From assembly GCA_025454475.1 (NCBI GenBank), contig JALOOJ010000082.1, positions 1 to 37,040 of the forward strand: 37,040 nucleotides of DNA, in the 5' to 3' direction. This stretch comes from Anaerolineae bacterium (GTDB lineage: Bacteria > Chloroflexota > Anaerolineae > B4-G1 > SLSP01). Position numbers and translations under genes: made by a program. Under the pieces are notes generated by a model. The model was given only the letters and a program-made list of their open reading frames with translations. It was not told the origin of the DNA and made no database searches. How positions within the stretch are numbered: position 1 is the stretch's first letter; each line of letters begins with the position of its first letter. Shown piece by piece: positions 7,791-15,795 of the stretch.

Positions 7791-8969
7791 CTAACCGGTG
7801 CCTGTCACCGTGTCAATCATCGCGACGATGTTCTGCGGGGGAACATCGGGCTGGATATTGTGAACAGCCGCGACGACGTAGCCGCCGCGCGCATTCATTT
7901 CGCGTATTCGAGCCTGGACAGCGGCGCGCACGTCGTCGGGCGTCCCCTGCGGCATCACTCGCATCGTGTCGATCCCGCCCCAGAAGACCAGATGCCGGCC
8001 CCATGCCGCCTTGAGCGCCACAGGATCCATCCCTCTTGCCGTCACCTGAACCGGGTTGAGCGCCTGGATCCCCATGTCGACGAAGTCCGGCAGCAAGTCG
8101 ACCACGGACCCACAGGAGTGGTACAGCACTACCGCGTCGGTCATTTCGCGCACCTGGCGCAGGTAGCGCGCGTGGCGCGGTTTGATCAACTTGCGATAGG
8201 TGGCCAGTGACATCTGCGGCCCACGCTGGTCGGCCACATCATCGGCAGTGCTCACCACGTCCACCAGGTCGCCCACGGCCTGCAGCGCCCGGCGCGCCAC
8301 CTCCAGCCGTATCTCGAGCACCGCGTCCATCAGCGCCCCGATCAGGTCCGGTGCCAGCACGAGGTCCATATACCACGTCTCAAAGCCGCGCAGATACTGC
8401 GTCGTGTGCACAAAGATGTCCGTAAGGTGCAGCACCACGGCGCAGTCCGTCGTCTCGCGCAGACGCAGCACGCGCTCTCGCAGCCCGCGGATCAGCCCCG
8501 GATCGGTGGGGTTGGGCCACGGATAACGAGCGATGTCAGCGACGGTGATCTCGCCGCCGAGGGGCGACCGCGCCAGGTCAAAGTAATGCCCGCCCGGAGG
8601 ACAGCGCCGTACCACACCAAACTCATCTCGGTGCATTGCAGAGCCATCGGGCGCATCGGGCAGGGGCGCCTCAGCTGAAACATCCGCTTTGCCCAGGAAC
8701 ACGCCGCGGAAGTCGACGTCCAGCCGCCGGAGCACAGCCTCGTCGGGCGTCGCGAGGCCCAGCACCTTCCCAATCCCGTGTCCGCCCGCGCCGGCCTGCG
8801 GCACGCCAACGACGGGATCCGGGGCCGCGGCTCTCAGCCCAAGATAGGCCACCAGCGCATCGTACGGCGCCTGCAGAATGCCCGAGTTGCGCGTCGACCC
8901 TAGGTCGACCGGCACCCGGTCCGGAACCTCGTGGTGCAGTGCAGCCAGTGCGCGTTCGCGATGGTTCAT
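7791..8969 (-). CDS. URO-D/MtaA family protein (uroporphyrinogen decarboxylase-like), copy 1
   Basis: This 392-residue protein opens with MNHRERALAALHHEVPDRVPVD, the standard start of the uroporphyrinogen decarboxylase superfamily. VLYHSCGSV (H284, C286) is the metal-binding HxC motif of the methyltransferase branch (MtaA/MtbA-like), not of heme-pathway HemE. VFWGGIDTMRVMPQGTP and AVHNIQPDVPPQNIVAM form the expected C-terminal signatures. The branch uses zinc-bound thiols in methyl transfer with corrinoid partners, but many copies in sugar gene clusters have no assigned function. It precedes the mannonate dehydratase-like gene on the same strand, so a role in sugar or sugar-acid use (for example removal of methyl groups) is an inference. 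ATG at 8969 has AAGGG about ten bases upstream. Confidence 0.82.
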   Translation of the reverse strand: MNHRERALAALHHEVPDRVPVDLGSTRNSGILQAPYDALVAYLGLRAAAPDPVVGVPQAGAGGHGIGKVLGLATPDEAVLRRLDVDFRGVFLGKADVSAEAPLPDAPDGSAMHRDEFGVVRRCPPGGHYFDLARSPLGGEITVADIARYPWPNPTDPGLIRGLRERVLRLRETTDCAVVLHLTDIFVHTTQYLRGFETWYMDLVLAPDLIGALMDAVLEIRLEVARRALQAVGDLVDVVSTADDVADQRGPQMSLATYRKLIKPRHARYLRQVREMTDAVVLYHSCGSVVDLLPDFVDMGIQALNPVQVTARGMDPVALKAAWGRHLVFWGGIDTMRVMPQGTPDDVRAAVQARIREMNARGGYVVAAVHNIQPDVPPQNIVAMIDTVTGTG

Positions 8970-9234
8970 CGGCCTATCCCTTTCATACCGTCCGAGCTAT
9001 GGCGTAGAGGAGCAGGGTACCCCACAGGGCTCCGACCTCGTCTGCCTTCCCGTGATACCACAGTGCCCTACAGACCGCAAGTCGCACCTCTTCCCACCGA
9101 AGGGCCGTTGCCCGAGCGGACTCGGGCCTTGGGCAGTGCGGCAAGCCACACGTTCCGGACGTGACGGACGCATCTTCCCCTACTCGCTCTCCCAGAAGAC
9201 CAACGGCCTGTGGAAAGCCGGGGCGCGGGATCAA
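8970..9234. other. Intergenic region between divergent genes, no gene seen
   Basis: About 300 bases separate the start of URO-D copy 1 from the GT39 gene. The right end carries the promoter described next. I see no RNA gene, no conserved-looking ORF and no strong hairpin in the rest. Confidence 0.6.
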
Positions 9235-9262
9235 TTGACGCGCCGGAGACTCTTCCTATAAT
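9235..9262 (+). promoter_or_regulatory. Strong sigma70-type promoter of the GT39-like gene
   Basis: TTGACG (9235-9240) and a perfect TATAAT (9257-9262) are 16 bases apart. Transcription would begin near 9269, only about nine bases before the ATG at 9278, leaving a very short leader with no clear ribosome site. Confidence 0.75.
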
Positions 9263-9277
9263 GTCACCCGAGAGCCA

Positions 9278-11467
9278 ATGGTCATCAACCCCGAGACTGA
9301 CAAACATCCCAACCAGGTCCGTGACGACATTGGGCGCTGGGCGCAGGTAGCCCTGATCCTCCTCGTCGCCGGCCTCCTGCGGTTCACAGGCCTCAACTGG
9401 GATCTGGCCCAGTGGATCCACCCCGACGAGGGTCACATGCGGATGATCACATCGGTCATCCACTGGCCCGAGGACCCCTCGGGCTACTTCGATACAGCGA
9501 CCTCGTCCCTGAACCCGGCCAACGCCGGGCACACATACAGCTACGGCACGCTGCCGCTGTTCGCCACGCGCGCCCTGGCAGAATGGCTCGAGCGCGGTTG
9601 CACACTCGCTTACGACGCGCAACTTGCCCCACGCGGGATCGCCCAGGCGCTCGCCCAGCGCCTGCTCAGTCGGCTCGGTCAGCCGGCACTGCGGCCTTGC
9701 CCACCAGGGACCTTCACCTGGACCTACAGCGCGTTCCTTGGACGCATCCTCGCCGGCTGCGCCGATCTGGGCACGGTGTTGTTCATCTATCTCCTTGGGC
9801 GACGCCTCTACGGTTCGACCGTCGGGCTCGTGGCTATGGCGCTGGCCGCCGTTACCGCGCTACTGATCCAACAGGCGCACTTCTACACCGTCGACAGCGC
9901 CGCGACGCTGTTCACCGTGCTCACGGCGTTCTTCGCTGTGAGAGCGGCAACCCACGAACGCGTGCCGTGGCTCGATTTGGCTCTGGCGGGACTCGCCACG
10001 GGATTCGCCGCCGCCTGCAAGGTAAGTGCCGCAGTGGCCGCGGGCCTCGTGGCCCTGAGCGCGCTCGCGTGGGTTCTACGACGTAGTGGCTATGCCTCCG
10101 CCGATCCCCTGGGGCGAGCTCCAAGTTCGCCCCACGTCGCTACCTCGACGGCGCGCGGGATAACTCGAGGGGTGCTCGCCATCGTGCTGCCCTCGGTGCT
10201 ATCGGGCATACTCGCCTTCGTCGCGTTTCGCGTTGCTCAGCCCTACGCCTTCGACGGGCCGGGGTTCTTCGGTATGCACCCCAATGCCGAGTGGTTCGGG
10301 CGGCTCAAGCAGATTGGTGAGGAGCAGAGCGGGCTGCTCGACTATCCCTCAGGCCGCCAGTGGACCAACCGCCCCCCAATCCTCTACCCATGGGTCAACA
10401 TCGTGGTCTGGGGGATGGGTCTGCCGCTGGGAGTGGCGGCCTGGGCCGGCTGGACATACGCGGGTGTCGAGCTTGCCCAAGGCAAACGCCAGCATCTCGT
10501 GACGTGGGCCTGGACCACACTCTTCTTCCTCTTCTACGCGACCCGCTGGGTCAAGGCGATGCGATACTTCCTGCCCATCTACCCGCTACTGATCGTCTTT
10601 GCCGCCTACGGGCTAAGTCGGCTGGGCGACTGGCTGCAATCGCGCCGCGAGGGCGAAGGACAGAGGCCCTGGCACGCAGCACTGGGCGTCGCCGTGCCGG
10701 CGCTGGTGATCGCCGCCACAGCGGCCTGGGGCATTGGCTTCTTCACCATCTATGTGCGCCCACACCCGCGTGTCGCAGCTTCCCGCTGGGTCTACGAGCA
10801 CGTGCCTGGCGGAAGCGTCATCGCCAACGAGCACTGGGACTGGGGTCTGCCGTTGCGCATCGACGGGCGCGACGGATTCCGCGGCGTCGGTGTCGACCCT
10901 GCGTATGGCGAGGTCACGCTGGAGCTCTATAACGAGGACACGCCCGAGAAGCGCGCCCAACTCCTCGACCAGCTCGACGAGGCCGACACGCTGGTCATGG
11001 CGAGCAACCGGCTCTACGGGTCGATCCCACGTCTGCCCGAGCGCTATCCGCTGACGATGGCCTACTACCGTGCGCTCTTCGCGGGCGAGCTCGGCTTCGA
11101 GCTGGCAGGGCAGTTCACCTCGTACATCACGCTTGGCCCGTTCGTCTTCCCCGACCAGGAGACCCCGTTCACGCTCATGAACGCCCAGACTGCCTCCCAG
11201 GGCCGGCTGATCGCCGTTCCGCTGCCTGCCGCCGAGGAGTCCTTCAGCGTCTATGACCACCCAACCTGTCTGGTGTTTGCCAAGACGGCTGACTACAGCC
11301 GCGCGCAGGCTGAGGCGGTCCTGAACGCCGTGGACCTCTCACAGGTGAAAATCGGCCTGTCGCCCCACGAGGCCACACCCCCATCCGTGGTGCGGGCGCA
11401 CGGCGTCCTATTCGCGCTGGGCCTCGCGCTCGCTGCCGCAGTCGTCGTGCTGTCACTCCGACGGTAA
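9278..11467 (+). CDS. GT39/ArnT-type polytopic membrane glycosyltransferase
   Basis: The 729-residue protein is a multi-spanning membrane protein. A short cytoplasmic tail leads into the first membrane helix (VALILLVAGLLRFTGL), followed by WIHPDEGHM, whose acidic pair D50-E51 in the first external loop is the hallmark of GT-C enzymes such as protein O-mannosyltransferases and ArnT. More hydrophobic segments run to about residue 500, and the soluble C-terminal part ends with a last membrane helix (LFALGLALAAAVVVLSL). Such enzymes move a sugar from a polyprenyl phosphate to a protein or lipid on the outer face of the membrane. Donor and acceptor cannot be told. It stands alone behind its own promoter and is followed by a hairpin terminator. 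Confidence 0.8.
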   Translation: MVINPETDKHPNQVRDDIGRWAQVALILLVAGLLRFTGLNWDLAQWIHPDEGHMRMITSVIHWPEDPSGYFDTATSSLNPANAGHTYSYGTLPLFATRALAEWLERGCTLAYDAQLAPRGIAQALAQRLLSRLGQPALRPCPPGTFTWTYSAFLGRILAGCADLGTVLFIYLLGRRLYGSTVGLVAMALAAVTALLIQQAHFYTVDSAATLFTVLTAFFAVRAATHERVPWLDLALAGLATGFAAACKVSAAVAAGLVALSALAWVLRRSGYASADPLGRAPSSPHVATSTARGITRGVLAIVLPSVLSGILAFVAFRVAQPYAFDGPGFFGMHPNAEWFGRLKQIGEEQSGLLDYPSGRQWTNRPPILYPWVNIVVWGMGLPLGVAAWAGWTYAGVELAQGKRQHLVTWAWTTLFFLFYATRWVKAMRYFLPIYPLLIVFAAYGLSRLGDWLQSRREGEGQRPWHAALGVAVPALVIAATAAWGIGFFTIYVRPHPRVAASRWVYEHVPGGSVIANEHWDWGLPLRIDGRDGFRGVGVDPAYGEVTLELYNEDTPEKRAQLLDQLDEADTLVMASNRLYGSIPRLPERYPLTMAYYRALFAGELGFELAGQFTSYITLGPFVFPDQETPFTLMNAQTASQGRLIAVPLPAAEESFSVYDHPTCLVFAKTADYSRAQAEAVLNAVDLSQVKIGLSPHEATPPSVVRAHGVLFALGLALAAAVVVLSLRR

Positions 11468-11533
11468 CCGTTTGTGAACTGCGGCGCCCAAGGGTTTCGG
11501 CAGGCTCGGGCGCTCGCCGGCGTGTCGACAGAA

Positions 11534-11575
11534 GCGCCAAAGGCCCTCGGAAGGCCCTTTGGCGCGGGGCTTCGG
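11534..11575 (+). terminator. Hairpin terminator after the GT39-like gene
   Basis: GCGCCAAAGGCC and GGCCCTTTGGCGC form a 12-13 base stem with one bulged base and a loop of about seven bases. It lies 66 bases past the stop codon and lacks a T-run, as several hairpins in this window do. Confidence 0.6.
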
Positions 11576-11635
11576 GCGCTTGACGCCGTTCCCGCGGGCC
11601 ATAGACTTCGGGCAGTGTAAGCCCAGGAGGTAGGA

Positions 11636-13438
11636 GTGACAAAGCAAGAGACCAGCGATGACGCACAGGACGAGGCCACGATCTACCAGGTCCGGCTCGA
11701 CCTGAAGGGCGTTCGCCCGCCGGTCTGGCGGCGGCTGCTCCTATACTCCGACACGCGCCTGGATGAGCTTCATCACCTCATCCAGGTGGCGATGGGCTGG
11801 ACCAACAGCCACCTGCACATGTTCAACAGCGCCGGCACGGACATTGGGGACGTAGCTACGGCCGAATGGGACATCCATTGCCTTGACGAACGGGACTTCC
11901 TGCTGAGCGATGTGCTTTCGAGAGTCGGCGCAAAGTTGCAGTACGAGTACGACTTCGGCGACGGGTGGCAGCATGTCCTGAAGCTCGAGAGGATCCTGCC
12001 GGTGGATCCTGATACCGACTATCCCGCCTGCGTTGGTGGGAAACGCGCGTGCCCGTTGGAGGATGTGGGCGGGTTCCCGGGTTATGCCAACTTCCTGGAG
12101 GCCTACACCAACCCCGCCCATCCCGAGCACGGCGAACTCGTCGAGTGGGCCGGGGAGGGGTTCGATCCCGAGTACTTCGATGCCCAGAGGACAACCACAG
12201 CGCTTCAGACTATGTGGGACGGGCTCGCAGAGGACGACGGAGGTCATCTGCACGAGGCTACCGCGGTTCGTTTCGCCATGCTTTCGCCGGAAGCCGCTGA
12301 CTTGCTCAGCAGTGCTGCGAGACTGACGTCTCCGGATCGCCTAAGCGGCCCGTCTGCCGCCTCCAGGCATCTCCGCCTGCTCAGGAAACCCTCCTCGCTG
12401 ATGGACGCGCTGCCTATAGGCGATCCGCATCTGGTGCCGCAGTGGCGCGGGCGCGTGGTCAAGGTTGGCCCCAGGATGATACCGCTCCTCATCGAGCGTA
12501 TGGTAGCCGACGACGCACCGGACTATAGCGAGCACGTCTGGGTCCTGGGCCAGATCGCGATTGCTCTGCAGCGCCTCGGCCCGCCATCCGTGCCGCCGCT
12601 GCTCAAGGCGTTTGATGCGCTCGACGACGCCGGGAAAGCGGTCGGCTGCCTGGTGTTTGGCCAACTCCGTGTCCACGAAGCTGCTGACCGCATCTGGAGC
12701 TACTTCCAGAAGGCGTTCGAGTCGAGCGAAGACTGGTGGATCCTCGCGCCGATGTGGGCGCTCATCGACCTCGATGATCCGCGCGCTGCTGATGCAGTCG
12801 CCCTCATGCTGGAGGACGACTGGTACTGCATGGATCTTGCAGTGATGGCTAGCCACGTCGGCGATCGGCGGGCCTTCGCGCCGCTGCTGATGGAGGCTGC
12901 CAGCCGTCCTGGCATGGTGGAATCGGCCGCTGTCACGGCGACAGTCATCATCGCTCACCGCCTCGGACGGGAGATGGCTATCGACCTTGTACGAGACCTG
13001 CCCCGGGTTCCCGACAGCGCAGCACAAGCCACACCCGAGGCGCTCATCGACGCGCTCCTGAGCCTATCGGTCGAAGAAGCGGAGGCGAAGCTGAGACGTT
13101 TCTTCGAGCCCATGACACTGGCGGACCTGCTGCTAATGAGCGCGGAGGTGGCTGCCGAGCAGATGGCCGCGACAGGCCCGCACGAGCCTGACGACTCGTG
13201 GCTCGATGGTCCACGGCCGGAAGCGGTTGACGACACCGAAGCCCTCAAGCCAGACGAGCCGAGCGATTCCGAAGCAGAGGAGGAGCCGCCTTTCGCGGTC
13301 ACGAGCCCGAGGCAAAGGATCCGCCCGCCCTATACGCGTCCGGGGCGCAACGACCTATGCTGGTGTGGCAGCGGGAAGAAATACAGGGACTGCCACTGGC
13401 GCGAAGATCAACAGAGGGACATGCCGCAGGCAGCGTGA
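11636..13438 (+). CDS. pRiA4b Orf3-like domain protein with HEAT-like middle and SEC-C tail
   Basis: GTG at 11636 follows AGGAGG by five bases, giving 600 residues. Residues 10-190 match the plasmid pRiA4b Orf3 family (PF07929): IYQVRLDLKGVRPPVWRR, HLIQVAMGW, YEYDFGDGWQH and the YPACVGGKRACPLEDVGG stretch. Residues 200-500 are helical with repeated hydrophobic spacing, like HEAT repeats (RMIPLLIERMVADD, PPSVPPLLKAFDAL). An acidic Pro-rich linker precedes a C-terminal SEC-C zinc motif, GRNDLCWCGSGKKYRDCHW (CxCx8CH). The function of Orf3 domains is unknown; they are often found on plasmids and mobile elements. The Fpg-type gene starts seven bases after its stop, so the two are probably one operon. 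Confidence 0.82.
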   Translation: MTKQETSDDAQDEATIYQVRLDLKGVRPPVWRRLLLYSDTRLDELHHLIQVAMGWTNSHLHMFNSAGTDIGDVATAEWDIHCLDERDFLLSDVLSRVGAKLQYEYDFGDGWQHVLKLERILPVDPDTDYPACVGGKRACPLEDVGGFPGYANFLEAYTNPAHPEHGELVEWAGEGFDPEYFDAQRTTTALQTMWDGLAEDDGGHLHEATAVRFAMLSPEAADLLSSAARLTSPDRLSGPSAASRHLRLLRKPSSLMDALPIGDPHLVPQWRGRVVKVGPRMIPLLIERMVADDAPDYSEHVWVLGQIAIALQRLGPPSVPPLLKAFDALDDAGKAVGCLVFGQLRVHEAADRIWSYFQKAFESSEDWWILAPMWALIDLDDPRAADAVALMLEDDWYCMDLAVMASHVGDRRAFAPLLMEAASRPGMVESAAVTATVIIAHRLGREMAIDLVRDLPRVPDSAAQATPEALIDALLSLSVEEAEAKLRRFFEPMTLADLLLMSAEVAAEQMAATGPHEPDDSWLDGPRPEAVDDTEALKPDEPSDSEAEEEPPFAVTSPRQRIRPPYTRPGRNDLCWCGSGKKYRDCHWREDQQRDMPQAA

Positions 13439-13445
13439 TTGCGCG

Positions 13446-14369
13446 ATGCCAGAGTACCCTGACGTCGTTGTCTACATCGAGCGGCTGTGCGCCTTCGCGG
13501 GCGGGCGGCGGCTGAACCGCGTCCGCATCGGCAGCATCTTCGTCCTGCGGACGGCGGCGCCGCCCATCTCAGCGATCGAGGGCCTGACCCTCATCGATGT
13601 GGAGCGCATGGGGAAGCGGCTCGTGTTGGTCTTCGAAAGGGACCTGTTCCTGGTGCTGCATCTGATGATCAGTGGGCGCCTCCAGTGGCACGCCAAAGCA
13701 GTCGCGATCCCCAAGAAGCGCGGGCTAGCGGCGCTCGACTTCGAAAACGGCACAGTGATGATCACCGAGTCCTCAACCCAGAAACGCGCGGCACTGCACC
13801 TCGTGCAGGGACGCGCGGCGCTCGTCGCTTTCGACCGCGGCGGCCTGGAGGTGATGGAGGCGACCTACGACGCGTTTGCAGCCGCGATCCGCGCAGAGAA
13901 CCACACGCTGAAGCGCACCCTCACCGACCCGACGATCCTCAGCGGTATCGGCAATGCCTATTCGGACGAGATCCTCCACCACGCAAGGCTGTCGCCCTTC
14001 CTGCTGAGCCGGAACCTTAACGACGACCAGATGACCAGGCTCTACGAGGCGGCACGTGGGGTGCTGGCCGAGTTCACCGCGCGCATCCGCCAGGAAGCCG
14101 GGGACAGCTTCCCGACTTCGGTCACCGCGTTTCGCGACGATATGGCGGTTCACGGGCGATATGGCCGCGGGTGTCCTACCTGCGGCACCCCGGTGCAGCG
14201 CATCCAGTACGCCACGAACGAGACCAACTACTGCCCGGTCTGCCAAACCGAGGGGCGGCTACTAGCCGACCGCGGCCTGTCGCGGTTGCTCAAGGATGAC
14301 TGGCCGCGCACGCTTGAGGAGCTCGAAGAGCGCAAGAGTCCGCATCGCGAGCCGGGCCGCGGCCACTAG
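13446..14369 (+). CDS. Formamidopyrimidine-DNA glycosylase (Fpg/Nei) family protein, variant zinc finger
   Basis: The start is fixed at ATG 13446 because the mature protein must begin Pro-Glu: MPEYPDVVVY gives catalytic P1 and E2. The 307 residues show the family layout: N-terminal beta sandwich with GKRLVLVF (catalytic lysine position) and LHLMISGRLQW, the helix-two-turn-helix segment TILSGIGNAYSDEILHHARLSP, and a C-terminal zinc finger CPTC..CPVCQ. The enzyme cuts oxidised bases such as 8-oxoguanine from DNA and nicks the strand. The finger loop reads NETNYC where E. coli Fpg has RATFYC, so the DNA-contacting arginine is replaced. I recall this NETNYC form from a group of Fpg-like proteins of unsettled substrate. 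It lies directly downstream of the SEC-C gene. Confidence 0.87.
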   Translation: MPEYPDVVVYIERLCAFAGGRRLNRVRIGSIFVLRTAAPPISAIEGLTLIDVERMGKRLVLVFERDLFLVLHLMISGRLQWHAKAVAIPKKRGLAALDFENGTVMITESSTQKRAALHLVQGRAALVAFDRGGLEVMEATYDAFAAAIRAENHTLKRTLTDPTILSGIGNAYSDEILHHARLSPFLLSRNLNDDQMTRLYEAARGVLAEFTARIRQEAGDSFPTSVTAFRDDMAVHGRYGRGCPTCGTPVQRIQYATNETNYCPVCQTEGRLLADRGLSRLLKDDWPRTLEELEERKSPHREPGRGH

Positions 14370-14430
14370 GAGAACTCTGACGGTCCGGCCCAATCGACCG
14401 CCCGGACCGCGGGCGGCCGGAGGTCTCGGC

Positions 14431-15675
14431 TCAACCCGCTCGAGCGGGTTCCGCATCGACCGCCTCGGGCGCCGTATCGTCCTCGGTGGCAGCGGGCAGC
14501 CGCAGCACAGCAAGCCCCGCCAACGCCGTGGCGACTGCGCCCACGATGAGCGGCGACCGGCGCGAGACGGTGTCGCTAAGCCACCCGCCCGCAGCCGGTC
14601 CCACGGCGTTTGACAGCGACACCGCCAGCGCATCCAGGCCAAACGCAGTGCCGACGCGACCCTTGGGTGCCATGCGCCCGACGTAGGCACTGATCACCGA
14701 AAGTGTCCCACCGACACCAAGACCTAACACGAACTGACCCGTGACGAGCACCCAGTAGTTCGGCGCAACGGCCTGTATGACCATGGCCACCGCCGCGAGC
14801 ATTGCACTGCCTACGAGCAACCTACGGCTGTCGCCCCGATCGGCCCAGCGGCCCACGGTCGGCGCTGCGATAGCACTGCTAATGCCTGACACGGTACTCA
14901 GTAGCCCGGAGGCGGCCCCCAAGAGTGCGCTGCCGGGCATCAGCTCCTGCACGATGAGTGGCATTGTGGGCCCGGCGACCCGCAGCCCGACCCGCAACGC
15001 AAAGCGCAGCCCCAACACTAGGCCCAACAGCGAGCCGGCAAAGATCATACCGATGTCCTGCCGCATTCGCTCCCAGATGCTGCCCTGAGAGGCCTCTGCC
15101 GCGGGCTCGAAGTCCTCCTGCACCCCGAAGAGGATGAGACCCCCGGCAATGATCAGGTAACCGGCAGTAAGCCAGAATGTGGCTCGGTAACCCAGGGTGT
15201 CTGCCACAAACCCGCCCGTTGTGGGACCGAAGGCCTGCCCCAGGAAGATGGCCAACTGGAACTTGCCCAGTGTCTCGCCCAGGCGTTCCCTGGGCGTATT
15301 GCTCGCCACCAGAGCCGTGGCGGCCGTCACGGTACCGGTCAGTGCGCCCTGGATCAGGCGCAAGACGGCGAACTGCCACACATTCTGCGAGAAGCCCTGC
15401 AGTCCAATGATGATCGCCCCGCCGAACATCGCGCGCATCACCATCACCTTGCGTCCGTGGCGATCGCCCAGGGCCCCCCAGACGGGCCCCAAGAGACCCA
15501 TACTGATCGACGACAGCGCGATGACGGCACCGCTCCACCGCGCGATCAGATGGTCCTCCACGCCGAGGTACTGAATGAAGTAGGTGTAAATGGGGAACGT
15601 CGAGGAGAACCCCATGATTGCCAGGAGCTCCGCTATCCAGACGATGCGCATATTGCGCTGCCAGGTCGTAGTCAA
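14431..15675 (-). CDS. Major facilitator superfamily transporter
   Basis: I take TTG at 15675 as the start (LTTTWQRNMRIVWIAEL) because GGGAGAG lies seven bases before it; ATG eight codons later is the alternative. This gives 414 residues, normal for a 12-helix MFS carrier. Motif A is clear between helices 2 and 3 (GALGDRHGRKVM) and echoed in the second half (GRWADRGDSRRLL); GAASGLLSTVSGISSAIAAP is a typical mid-protein helix. The minus strand stays open far upstream of this start, antisense to the URO-D gene, but that part has no transporter character. It would move a small solute across the inner membrane. It is the only transporter in the window and diverges from the second URO-D gene, so a sugar or sugar-derivative cargo is an inference. 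Confidence 0.85.
   Translation of the reverse strand: MTTTWQRNMRIVWIAELLAIMGFSSTFPIYTYFIQYLGVEDHLIARWSGAVIALSSISMGLLGPVWGALGDRHGRKVMVMRAMFGGAIIIGLQGFSQNVWQFAVLRLIQGALTGTVTAATALVASNTPRERLGETLGKFQLAIFLGQAFGPTTGGFVADTLGYRATFWLTAGYLIIAGGLILFGVQEDFEPAAEASQGSIWERMRQDIGMIFAGSLLGLVLGLRFALRVGLRVAGPTMPLIVQELMPGSALLGAASGLLSTVSGISSAIAAPTVGRWADRGDSRRLLVGSAMLAAVAMVIQAVAPNYWVLVTGQFVLGLGVGGTLSVISAYVGRMAPKGRVGTAFGLDALAVSLSNAVGPAAGGWLSDTVSRRSPLIVGAVATALAGLAVLRLPAATEDDTAPEAVDAEPARAG
14433..14450. terminator. Perfect palindrome at the MFS stop codon
   Basis: AACCCGCTCGAGCGGGTT is an 18-base perfect palindrome overlapping the end of the MFS gene, between it and the convergent Fpg-type gene. As RNA it folds to a 7-base stem with a TCGA loop on either strand and could serve as a two-way terminator. 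No T-run is present. Confidence 0.35.
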
Positions 15676-15795
15676 CCGTACTCTCCCGCGTTCTCGAGGT
15701 CGGTCCAGTATAAGCCTCGTTCTCACAGGCGGAAGTGGACGTTCCAGTGGCGTGACGTACACTTGTGCGGACTGGTACGAGGATCTGGAGCTGAT

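Noticed and set aside
7791-8969. Calling the URO-D protein HemE of heme synthesis.
   Set aside because: It has the HxC metal motif of the methyltransferase branch and no heme genes nearby.
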